Shown one piece after another: positions 22,932 through 33,202 of a stretch of DNA of 64,000 nt; positions within the stretch are counted from its first letter, which is position 1; each line of letters opens with the position of its first letter. Origin of the DNA: Rhizophagus irregularis (Eukaryota; Glomeromycota; Glomeromycetes; Glomerales; Glomeraceae); contig NC_089449.1 of assembly GCF_026210795.1 (NCBI RefSeq), positions 2,790,001-2,854,000 of the forward strand, read 5' to 3'. Under the pieces are notes generated by a model, which worked only from the letters and a program-made list of their open reading frames with translations, was not told the origin of the DNA and ran no database searches. The position numbers and the translations under genes were made by a program.

Positions 22932-23800
22932 GGAGTCAGTGATTGTAAATCGCTGCATTTACCTATCATGAGAAAGAAGAAATTATTAATAATGTGCAAA
23001 TTTTTATTTAATGGTAAAGAAGACATAGCTAATTCCTTCTCTAGAATTAGCAGACTTTACCAATAACAAAGTTAAGATGTTGCTTGAGTTGGTTATCAAG
23101 TGAATAGTTAATTAAAATAAAAATAAAAATAAAACATAAAATAAAATAAAAAAAATTAAAACAAAAAGCAGGTAATTCTTAGTTACCCACCACCACCGTT
23201 CACCAACCCAAGCAAACACTCACTCTGCAAAATAAAAACGCACCTCTTTTAAAGTCTCCTGAACCACTTTACACTCATCTAGAACATGAAATTGGAGTCA
23301 GTGATCGTAAATCTATGCATTTACCTATTATGAGAAAGAAGAAATTATTAATAATGTGCAAATTTTTATTTAATGGTAAAGAAGACATAGCTAATTCCTT
23401 CTCTAGAATTAGCTGACTTTACCAATAACAAAGTTAAGATGTTGCTTGAGTTGGTTATCAAGTGAATAGTTAATTAAAATAAAAATAAAAATAAAAAATA
23501 AAATAAAATAAAAAAAATTAAAACAAAAAGCAGGTAATTCTCAGTTACCCACCACCACCGTTCACCAACCCAAGCAAACACTCACTCTGCAAAATAAAAA
23601 CGCACCTCTTTTAAAGTCTCCTGAACCACTTTACACTCATCTAGGATATGAAATTGGAGTCAGTGATCATAAATCTATGCATTTACCTATATGAGAAAGA
23701 AGAAATTATTAATAATGCGCAAATTTTTATTTAATGGTAAAGAAAACATAGCTAATTCCTTCTCTAGAATTAGCTGACTTTACCAATAACAAAGTTGGGA
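22932..23800. repeat. 362-bp tandem repeat, about 2.4 copies
   Basis: Units start at 22,932, 23,294 and 23,656 with ggagtcagtgat, exactly 362 bp apart, and differ by few substitutions. The third unit breaks off near 23,797. Each full unit contains an AAAAT-type microsatellite and a CA-rich part (cccaccaccaccgttcacca). High identity implies recent amplification. Confidence 0.9.
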
Positions 23801-24077
23801 TGTCAAGTCTAACGTTTCTCACCTTTTTATTCTTTTCATACTTCTAAAAATTCCTTAAATATCGAAGTATGATTATAATAATGAGCCAAAAATTTCAACT
23901 CTTGAAGAAGAAAAACGTGGGGAAGACAAGGAAGCCACTCCAAAAGTTTAGATGGTGTACCCAAATATTTAATATTTGCATGATAAAAATATTGAAAAAA
24001 TAATTATTTGCGTGAGAAAAAATATAGGAATGAGAGAAAATGAAAAATTTATTTGCATGAAAAAAATAATTTATTTC

Positions 24078-24170
24078 TTTTATGAGGGAAAGGGAGAACG
24101 AGAGGGGAAGGGAGAACGAGAGGAAAGGGAAGAACGAGAGGGAAAAGGGACGAGAAGGGATGGGTTGGGA
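24078..24170. repeat. Purine-rich GGGAA/GAGAG tract
   Basis: A run of gggagaacgagag-type units on the plus strand; low complexity, no gene. A similar tract with the same flanking words (tgggttgggagtgt) lies at 30,483-30,600 in opposite orientation, so this is probably part of a dispersed repeat. Confidence 0.6.
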
Positions 24171-25474
24171 GTGTTGGTTTGTGTGCGGGCGATGTTTTAT
24201 CTTCTTTTTTCTCGTCGTTTTTCATTAGCTCTATCTTCTCTCTTCTCTTTATTAGGTCTTCTCTTCCTTTAAATAGAGTATGGGTTTGTGTGGGTTTGTG
24301 TGTGGGTGATATATTTTTGCGTTTTCTTCTCTTTCGTTTTCTCCTTTTTATGTGAGAAAAATATATAGGTATGAGAAAATTTTATTAATGTGTAATAAAA
24401 AAAGAAAAAGGACTGTATAAATATTTTTTTTTTGTCGCACAAGCTTTTCGTAGTTATGATTAAGTAATATCAGATATATAATTAAAAGCCACAACCTATT
24501 TACTTTTAATATTTTACGCGTAGTTTCAATTTAATCATGAGTCATCTTATGTGGAATTTTCCAATTACCCGCAATTTATTTAACTTTTATAACTTTTAAC
24601 AACCGATAATAAGTTCATAACACAAGCCACTGATTTTGCTGATTTTATTATTAATCATTATTACTAAAATTCTTGATATCGGATCTTATTTATACAATGT
24701 ATTATAATAATTTCGGAATTTCAATACTAAGTTATTAGTCATATTTCAAAATAATAAATTTTATCAAAAGTACGGTTATTATTAATAATAAAGGATTTGA
24801 TTTTTTAAAATAAATTTTCAGAATATATATACTCTCACATTTTGAGTTAATATATTCGTATGAAATATACATTTTATTATGCTTGTACTGTTACAATTCA
24901 ATATCTGAGTTAATTTTCAATAAAGAATTTTATTTAGAAATAATAAATAAAATCCGATAGTTAGCATCCGGACATATAGTCCTTCGTGCAATGTTTTATA
25001 ACACAAATTACATATATTATATGACATGAATTATTTTAACACGGAAGGCTGGGCAAATTTGTGTGGTATAGATGATTGCTTTTGATAATGTTATTGATAA
25101 GGTTACTGAAATGTCGATGTCGTCGTCCAATAATAAGTTTCACGTATCATTTTCAATTCATTTTTAGATTAACTCAATAATAGTATAAAAATAGATATGA
25201 TAAAACTTATTTGCAAAAAAAATGATAATATACTAGGATATAATTTCATATCTTTAAATATGATTGATAAAAACGTAACATAAAAAAGATTTCATTTAGT
25301 TTTACTATTAGTAATTCTCACGTGAATCCTCCAAAATTATTTGAAGCAGACATTTATATGAAGAGAAAATAAACGAATTTTTTTTTAAAAAAAAAGAAAA
25401 ATAAAAAGAAACAAATTTTTTCAAGAGAACTAAATTTTTTAAAGAACTAAATTTTTTTTAATAACATCTCTCAA

Positions 25475-25952
25475 CTATCCACAAACACTGCCCTTCCATC
25501 CTACATTAGCTCCATCAGGACCATAAAAGAAAATATACCCACGATCACTACTGGCTTTCAATTCTTTTTCCAAAAATTCACTTAATTCCTTACTCAATTT
25601 TTTTTTGGTCGCAGCATCTATGCCGATAGATGTAACTCCAATAATGTAAGCCGGGTCATCGGAATCATTAAAGATGATCGAGAGGTTGTCTTGAAGAGAA
25701 ACACATACATATGGTTTGTTGAAAACGTTGGCCGAGTAGGAACTTAATTCTCTAATGAATTGTTTGTGGTCTTGCACCTGTTGATATTGAAATAAGTGAG
25801 GAAAAGGTAAGCGAAATAGAAAAATAGAGTAACGAGAAAGGGAGTAAAAAAAAAAGAAATAGGAAGAGAGTATATGAATTTATAAGGATGAAGGATCATA
25901 TTTTCATAAACTTGTTTACCTGAACATTGGTTTTAACCTCGATGTATGGCAT
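25475..25952 (-). CDS. Macrophage migration inhibitory factor (MIF)-like tautomerase
   Basis: Two exons, 25952-25920 (11 codons) and 25777-25475, joined by a 142-bp intron with GTAAAC donor and AACAG acceptor, give 111 aa, the normal MIF length (about 115). The N-terminus MPYIEVKTNV keeps Pro2, the catalytic base after Met removal. Lys appears in NKPYVCVSLQD, matching MIF Lys32, and the conserved SIG (VTSIG) and the C-terminal ANVGW block are present. The family forms trimers with keto-enol tautomerase activity; no signal peptide is seen, as in known MIFs, which leave cells by non-classical routes. A TATA-like box lies about 80 bp upstream. There is no CxxC oxidoreductase motif of the animal type. 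Role in this organism is unknown. Neighbours are repeats only. Confidence 0.9.
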
Positions 25953-26030
25953 CTTTTATTTTAAACGTTATATAATTTTTTTATTTGTTTTCTTCTTTTT
26001 TCAAGAGAGAGTTTTGGTTTTTTTTACTCC

Positions 26031-26040
26031 TTATTTATAT
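26031..26040 (-). promoter_or_regulatory. TATA-like box of the MIF-like gene
   Basis: Minus strand reads ATATAAATAA about 80 bp upstream of the ATG at 25,952. Confidence 0.4.
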
Positions 26041-26202
26041 GATGAGACTAAAAATAAGATTGATTAAAGATTCATACAAATAATAATAAGTCAAAATCTA
26101 GAGTCTTTAACGGTAACGCAAGATAACAAATAGTTTAGAGTGTTTTATTATCATAGTTATAATGAAGTAAGATCTTTAGAATATTATTAGCAACCTCATA
26201 TT

Positions 26203-26306
26203 CCCTATAAAATTTTTTTTAGAAAATTGATCACATATCGGAGTTTTTTGAATGAAAACTAGAAAAATGATCATCTATCGGAATTTTATCCAAGAAATTT
26301 TTTATG
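26203..26306. mobile_element. Palindromic miniature element, ccctataaaaaattt family (subfamily 1)
   Basis: Starts ccctataaaattttttttag and contains both tgatcacatatcggag and tgatcatctatcggaa, mirror-like halves. Related copies are at 7,143-7,226, 26,952-27,059 and 36,121-36,237. About 105 bp, non-coding. Confidence 0.65.
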
Positions 26307-26951
26307 GATTTTATTTCATTGTTTAGATTGACGACTTGTGTGTTTTTGCTCGCTTTTACCTTTTAAAGAAGTTATAATTGTTATTAAGTGTTATAATTAC
26401 ATACATTATACATTCAATACATTGTTTGTGATCTATATATTCAATGAGTAACGTTAATTAGTTAGTAGGCTGATCACCTTTAACTTTATTTAGCAAGCTG
26501 AATCCTTTTAAGGATCGATTCGAAAATCGTCAAATGATTCCGAAAGTCCGAACGATTATTCTTGATTCAGCGAAATCTTGATAAATGATTAGTAATATAA
26601 TTATATCATAACTTGTATTTATCTTATTCGAATTCAATATTTACTTTGCTTAGTTGTCGAGGAGTTGTATCTTTCAATTAAAAGTTATTTCTTATTAAAT
26701 TTCGGCAGTAAATGAATTACAATGTCAATATATGGAAACATGTAACTAAATATGAAGATGGTAGTTGTTAGTGAACTTATATGAAATGATATTTGAATAT
26801 GATGAAAATGAGAGCAAATCTTTTCCTAAAGAACACTTTATAGTTTTAATGATAACAACGAAGTGATTTTAGATTTATAAGCAATTAGTCACATACAATA
26901 AATAATATACTTGTTTAATAATAACTTTAAACCGTGTTATTTAAAATACAT

Positions 26952-27059
26952 CCCTATTATAAATTTTCTGGGAAAAATTCCGATAAATGATCATTTTTTT
27001 AGTTCTCATTCCAAAAAAACTCCGATATGTGATCAATTTTCAAAAAATTTTTTATAAAA
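26952..27059. mobile_element. Palindromic miniature element, same family (subfamily 1)
   Basis: Starts ccctattataaattttctgg, with ttccgataaatgatca in the left half and tccgatatgtgatcaa in the right half, ending in aaaaaattttttataa. The left and right halves are imperfect reverse complements. Confidence 0.65.
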
Positions 27060-29109
27060 CATAGTACGTTGTCACGTTCCTAAGTATTATTGGTTGTTTT
27101 TTGAAGTCTGAAATAGTCTGAAATTAATTACTGTGTTATAGTGTAAATTTACATGTTCATGTAACTAGGTAAACACTGATAACTATAAAATATACGGTTA
27201 CCGGTATATCGTATTAATATATGAATCAACCTAAGATCATATTCCTTGTCCGTTAATATATTTTGCGATTTAAGACAACGGAATATTTTTCTACCTCGCA
27301 TAATCATTTATAATTCATTTAAAAATCTCTTTTTTTCTTTGAGTATTACAAAAAAAGGATGACTTCATTATTATTCGGAACACTACGAATCTTTTTCTTA
27401 TAGTATATTATATACATTCACGGCAAGAATGGGTAAATGGTCGATCAATCTCTATTTTAATGGATAAATTAATATTTAATCATATTTTTTTATATCTGAT
27501 ATCATTTTTTTTTTAATTCATATATTAAACCTTGTTTTTTGAAAATTTTCTTTATTATCCCTTTTTTTATATTTATTATTTTGAAATTTTATTTTTCACT
27601 ATATTCTTTATCAGTAAGCATTAGCTAATTTAGCTATGATAAAATTCCATTACCAAGATTTTTTTAAGCATTTCATCCTTTAATTATATTTAAAAATTAT
27701 CATCCTTGAATATATGTCCATTATTATATAGAAAATTGCTCTTGACTACACGGAAAGACGGGTTAGGAGTTACAGCCACCTACTTAATGATCCTTTCAAT
27801 TAAATAATTATTAAGTATATTCCATTATTACACACAATTATTAGATATTTTCTTTTAAGAATTAATTGAAGTCTTTTTATCTCTACGAAATTTTTTGACT
27901 AGAACAAATAAATCTACTGAGCGTCAACATACTATCAGGGCTCACTATGGTGAACAGAAGTATCATAGAACAAGATCAGTTTCAAATCTCCAACTCTGTA
28001 TAATATATTTTCAAATATGTATTAATATATTGAATTTAAAATATCAAAAAAATGTTTTTTCCAATCCTTTAAAAGTAAAATCACAATTATTCAAGTATAT
28101 TTTTTTGCCGCACCCTAAAATTGCTCAATAAATTTAATTCATGATGGAACTTTGGATAAAAAATAACCTTATGTCCTCGATTTTTAATAATTTCTTTGAA
28201 TTAAGGGTTTTTGTGCAGCAAAATCGGGTTGAAGAGAGTTCTACCAGCACAGCAATCATCTTTTTATTGATGTACACTATTCTTATATTGGAAGTCTTTC
28301 TTATATTGGAAGTCTGGCTGGAATTATCATTGAAACTTAATTCCGGCTTAATTTGTAATGGCCAAATTCTTCAATTTTAATTTAGGATACATATATAATT
28401 AGACGATCTAATAGATATTATGATTGAATTATCCAATTGGAAAAACTCTGCTATTATAATCACAAAGTAATATTCTATCAAATAGCAGGCTTATATTTTT
28501 TTATAGCAGTAAAAAATTTTTTTTTATATTCATTTTCAGTTCCTTTAAAATTACCTGACCTTAGACTGTGTGCACCGTATATTTACAATTTGATATATAT
28601 ATTGTTTCCTTCTCAACTGGTTGATACTTGTAAGTTAGATCAACCGTACAACATTGAAATTTCTAGAAATACGAGATTTTTCATTTATTACCAAAATAAA
28701 TGATTAGAAATTTATTATCATAATTATATAAGAAAATTAAATAACATTTTAACTTAACCTATTTTAACCAAATGTTAAATTTTATTATGAAAAAACCAAA
28801 ATTTCGTACAAAAAAAGTGTGAAAATATTTAGAGCTCAAAATTTTATGAAAGATAAAAAAAAAATCCAGAAATTTAGCTCATGAAGAATTTATTAACCCT
28901 AGTTGAATAGTATTTTTCTTACATTGCCAAATTTGGATAGCGATAAAACGAAATTCAATAATTTATTGTTTCCTACTTTAGAAATATCATTTTCCGATCA
29001 TCACAAAACCATATATATTAAGACTGCCCCGACTCGAACCTTATTTTCATTACATTTCTCTCTCTCTCTTTTGGTTCTCACCCTCTCCTTCTCCTCTTTA
29101 CTATAAAAT
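27060..29109. other. AT-rich spacer
   Basis: Nothing recognisable. A few 60-90 codon open frames (for example 27,895-28,703, plus) show no domain, codon or splice support. Confidence 0.5.
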
Positions 29110-30185
29110 ATGTCTTCAAAATTTACTAATGGTTATGAAAAACTTTTGAAAACAAAAATAGGATATGATGATTATTTAAGCCTGAGAAGGACGGAAGGAC
29201 CGGATGCTAAAGAAATTCTGCTCATTCAAAGATTTGTGCATTAGGTCTCAACATTTTCGCTCCGCATTTTCTAATGAATGAGCTGAATTTATTTCAGAAA
29301 ACAAATGTTTTACCATAATTATTTAATATTATTCTTAGGTATTTGTATACAATATTCATAAAATAATAAAATTTCGTTTTAATAAAAAAAAACCAATAAT
29401 AAAATAAATTTAAATTCATTTATTAAGGAAACATTGAATTGAAGAATTTATTTACAAGGCTCTGGTGTATCGAAATTGTTGATAACAGCAGATAAACTTA
29501 ATATTTATTCATTGATTCCTATATTCAAGAATGTTTAGATATTTACGCCAAAATAACTGGTACTCTTGAAACTGCTTAATAACTGAACACGAGCTATTTA
29601 TGGATTTATGGAATTTTTGTCTTGAAACTATTTGTAAAGTACAAAATAATTTATTTAATGTTGATAAATTTACTAATTTGTGAGTTCATTTATTTGAATT
29701 ATTGTTAAGAAAGGGGTGATTGGATAAAATTGAAATTTAGGAGCAAAATATTGAGAATATCCACTCTTAATTAAATTAAATCATCTTCCTCTTTACTTTA
29801 TAGCTTGACAGGAAAGACTCTTTCACGCACGCCATGATAAAAAATACCCCTCGTGATTTTAAACTATTATATCTCTCAAGTAGGAAGGATTTGATCCTAA
29901 TAGTACTTTTCATAGAAATCGTGGCAATAAGGAGCTACTATCTAGGTCGCAAAAATCAACATTAACAAGTTGGATTTCTGCTTAATTCTACAGATGGAAA
30001 AACATTTTTACTGCAAAATTAGGTATAGTTATGAGAAATTTAATTATAATTACGGTTCACATGTAGGAAAATACTCTAATTTTTCAATCGGGCGTACAAC
30101 AACGAAACTATCCATCCTGATACAGGTTTATAGTGGAGGATTTGAAGTATTTCAAATAAAGTATAATATATTTAGTAATTAAAGT
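29110..30185 (+). pseudogene. BTB-BACK-TLDc protein relic
   Basis: Decayed copy of the BTB/TLDc proteins that are numerous in these fungi. The start MSSKFTNGYEKLLKTKIGYD is intact, followed by a BTB-like piece readable only across frames (EGPDAKEI, then RSQHFRSAFSNE interrupted by a stop near 29,280). Next come a BTB/BACK piece (GSGVSKLLITADKLNIYSLI near 29,465), a BACK piece (FMDLWNFCLE-like, near 29,600) and a TLDc piece (FKLLYLSSR and ILLNSTDGKTF-like, 29,860-30,010). Order and spacing follow the intact family, but every part carries stops or frameshifts. Such proteins are thought to be cullin-3 adaptors or TLDc proteins; this copy cannot make one. Confidence 0.65.
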
Positions 30186-30482
30186 ATAAGATTTTTGAGT
30201 GTTCAATTAGTGATGCCGACTTAATTTAAACCAAATGTTAAAAATTGTTGAACATTTATTATTTTAGTTTCAGCTAGTTGCTACAATTGTTAAAAGCTAT
30301 AATAAAGTTTAAACGACTTATGTTTAATTAAAGTTAAAATTAGACCTTTTAATTCATATTTACGATTAGGCTATCAACATTACCCATCCATTTGGTTTAC
30401 CAATATGGAAAACTGCGTTATATAAAAAATTACGGTCTGTGACGCGTAATGCGAATTCAGCGCTTCATTCAACACCATCTAA

Positions 30483-30600
30483 AAGTGAGAAAGAGAGAGA
30501 GAAGGGAAAGGGAAAAGAGCGAGAGAATAAGGGAAAGGGAAAAGAGCGAGGGAACAAAGGAAAGGGAAAGAGGGAAAATGGGAGAAGAGCGAGGTCACCA
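30483..30600. repeat. Purine-rich GAGAA/GGGAAA tract
   Basis: Low-complexity run on the plus strand, followed by a C/A-rich stretch (cccaccccacactcccaacc, ctacatacctaaaagaag) also found in similar form near 22,750. Part of a dispersed repeat. Confidence 0.6.
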
Positions 30601-30649
30601 CCCACCCCACACTCCCAACCTACATACCTAAAAGAAGATGTAAAATGAG

Positions 30650-32560
30650 GGAATCGAAGAGACCTTAAGAAAAGAGAAGTTTCATCTGATGAGTTATTTA
30701 TCAAAAAATTATTCAACAATGTTTAAGATTATTTAATTGAAAAACAAAAGAATACCTAAAGAAAAGAGAAGAGAAAAGAAGACAGAGAGAAGGCAGACTC
30801 CAGAGAGACGCCTAAAAAAAGAAGAAAACAAACGTTAGTAATGTTCGTTAATATAAAAAAACTGATCCAATCTTTTTTATTTCCCGGTATCCCAATTCGA
30901 AAAAAAAGTTAAAATTATCCGCTAAGAGAAATCTACTTGGCTAAGAGCAAGCCGAAACTAAGGTATTGGGGACACATTTATATTATTTACGTTATATACT
31001 CTTGACAAAAAAATTATGTGTTGCGTGTCACTTTTATTCATATAACAATATATTTATCGCCGATAACTTATGACAATCTATATATCAAATGAGTAGATTT
31101 AGATTTTATATTCAGATTTTGCCATTGAATTTTTACAGTTACATGTTACATTAGATTCATTACATTTATAAAAATACATTACTCAGATCTAATGATTTAA
31201 CAAGTTAAAAAAAAACTATTTCAAAAATGTTGTTAAAAAAAAGAAAAAAATTATAACCAATCAGCTAAGTCGGCATCACTTATGCCCAATAGACCAATTG
31301 TGATATCAGAGAATAAAAAAAGTTATACAATATAAAATCTTTGATTTCCCCGCTTGTTTAATGGGATTATTAAAAATGAAGGCAATTAATGTTATTACTC
31401 CGCCATTATCTCGGCCTATAGAGTGTATATTTAAAAATTTATAATATTGTGTTCGTGAAAAGATAAGATATGAGGAATTAAAACTAGGATAAAAGATGTG
31501 CTACCCTGCTTGCATATAGATCCTTGTGCTACAATAGCACTTCCAAAATTCCGTTCTTTTTTATAAATGATATCTATCTATGGTAACTCCAATTATATAT
31601 AGTAGATATTTTTCTAAAAGTAAAATATTTCTTAAAACATAAGAAATATCTTCTATAAATAAAATAATAAAAGAAATTTTTTCTAAAAATAAAATAGCCA
31701 AGGTAATGTTCAATTACTGATTGTTCGCTTACAGTCAGATTTCCATTAAGAAGCTGGTGGAGTTCTTCCACCGAAGTTTTAAGTATCATGTGCATTTTTC
31801 TTACGCATCTCAAAGTTGATTCTCATCATCTTTGCCTTTAACCCAATCGCTTTTAAAAATTATATTATATAAATTAATTTAAAATTGATTTTTTTATTGA
31901 AAACGGTTATATTAACTACGTCACTACCCCTAAAAACTATATAAATGATGTAATATAGATAAAGCTATATATATATATACATATAAGTGTTAATTTTAGA
32001 AAATTTAGAATTTTCGATATGCAGATCGTATTATTTACATTCAGTGTCGCGTGGCTAAACAAGTTTAAAGCGCAGTAGTACTGCAACAAACAAATTTTTT
32101 TACAGTTAAAATTATATTAAGAACCCACTGGTTACGCACACTAATTCTACATAATGAGTTTCAAAAAAAGAAACAATAACAACGTTTCACGGTGTAAACT
32201 TTCTTGATAGTGAAATATAAATTTTTAGAATAATTTAAGGAGTTCCTCCGAATTGCCGAAATCACACCCGAATAAATCAAAACGTGTTAGAATCTTATTC
32301 TTTGTTACATTGCTATTTACCTTTCATCGGTGCAATGGCGATTAGTAAACATTAAATATTATTACAAATAATTAAAAACAGTAATGTAAAAATGAACTTT
32401 TCGGTAAAATTTGGTAAAATTAAAAAAAAACTATTCCATTTTTAAATCTTTAAATTCTATTTATAAATAAAAATTAATATAAAATTTACTTATTAATTCT
32501 TAGTGATATCCACGTGTATTAGATCCACAGTTTACCGATTTTTCCACAGGTTAATAAAAA
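30650..32560. other. AT-rich spacer
   Basis: No supported gene. A 79-codon minus-strand frame at 31,574-31,813 (contains SVEELHQLLNGN) may be a gene fragment, but it lacks a continuation upstream or downstream. Confidence 0.45.
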
Positions 32561-32570
32561 GATATATAAA
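32561..32570 (+). promoter_or_regulatory. TATA-like box of the orphan gene
   Basis: gatatataaa about 80-90 bp upstream of the ATG at 32,651. Confidence 0.4.
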
Positions 32571-32650
32571 GATATCCTCATAATTCATATTCACAAAATT
32601 TGGTTCACTTGTTTTTTTTTTGAAAAAATTTCTAGTTTAAGCATACAAGT

Positions 32651-33202
32651 ATGTCTGTTCAATCGAAATTAAATATATTTTTAAACCTCATTGATTATAG
32701 AAATATATACCAACTACCTTATAATAATAATGCACAGACACTTGCGACTACTATAAGAGATAAAAGACTGACTGGCAAAGGATTAATCAAACAGAATATA
32801 AAACGCGAAGCTCATAGGCTACAATTATATAGAACTTACCGATTGCAAAATTATACGACTCATCGATTACAATTACTTCAAACTCATCGACTACGATTAT
32901 ATAATAGATTATTTAGTAAACATATAATTAATTTGGCAACAACTTATGTTTGGAGAAGGCGGCTAACATCTACTCAAAGAAACCGATTTATAAATCTTGC
33001 AAATAATGCAAATAATATCCGATTTACAAACAATCTTAGTACCATTGATCAAATCGCTCGATTAGCTACACCTCAAATTACTGATAATCCTCTCGATGAT
33101 GATTTTTTTAACGGTGCGGGGAACTTTTGTAATAATAATAATAGCCTTGATTCTCTAATTCTACCTGCCGGATGCCTAGGTTCTTCTTCATCGTTCCCTT
33201 AA
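32651..33202 (+). CDS. Intronless orphan protein, Arg/Asn-rich, 183 aa
   Basis: Not recognised. A single open frame starts MSVQSKLNIF at an ATG with a TATA-like box upstream. Residues about 55-85 hold four near repeats of about 9 residues built on THRLQLLQ/YRLQNY/HRLRLY, predicted basic and helical. The C-terminal third is Asn-rich (CNNNNSLDSL) and ends LGSSSSFP. There is no signal peptide or membrane segment. The length in such AT-rich DNA, the higher GC at codon positions and the promoter-like spacing support a real gene; the lack of any known relative keeps confidence moderate. It stands alone between long spacers. Confidence 0.6.
   Translation: MSVQSKLNIFLNLIDYRNIYQLPYNNNAQTLATTIRDKRLTGKGLIKQNIKREAHRLQLYRTYRLQNYTTHRLQLLQTHRLRLYNRLFSKHIINLATTYVWRRRLTSTQRNRFINLANNANNIRFTNNLSTIDQIARLATPQITDNPLDDDFFNGAGNFCNNNNSLDSLILPAGCLGSSSSFP

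Larger units (their letters stand above)
18817..25474. other. Repeat-rich spacer
   Basis: No supported gene. Three diverged direct copies of a unit occur at about 19,830-20,470, 20,700-21,060 and 21,380-21,900. They share aattaaaaaaacttgcccat, a gggaagaaaaaactga block and tactcccttt. A segment near 22,355 carries the inverse of the tttcacacccaacccg block. The 362-bp tandem repeat and two purine-rich tracts are listed separately. Short open frames at 22,512-23,066 overlap on both strands and have no splice or start support. Confidence 0.6.

Noticed and set aside
22512-23066. Overlapping short frames on both strands (72-101 codons)
   Set aside because: They overlap each other and the tandem repeat and share words with the dispersed purine-rich repeat; no gene features.
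22932-23800. Regularly spaced repeats considered as a CRISPR-like array
   Set aside because: The repeat unit is the whole 362 bp with no unique spacers, and the genome is eukaryotic.
29020-29045. Minus-strand ggttcgagtcggggcag resembling a tRNA T-arm and 3' acceptor
   Set aside because: No D-arm or anticodon arm upstream; the neighbouring sequence is CT-rich promoter DNA.
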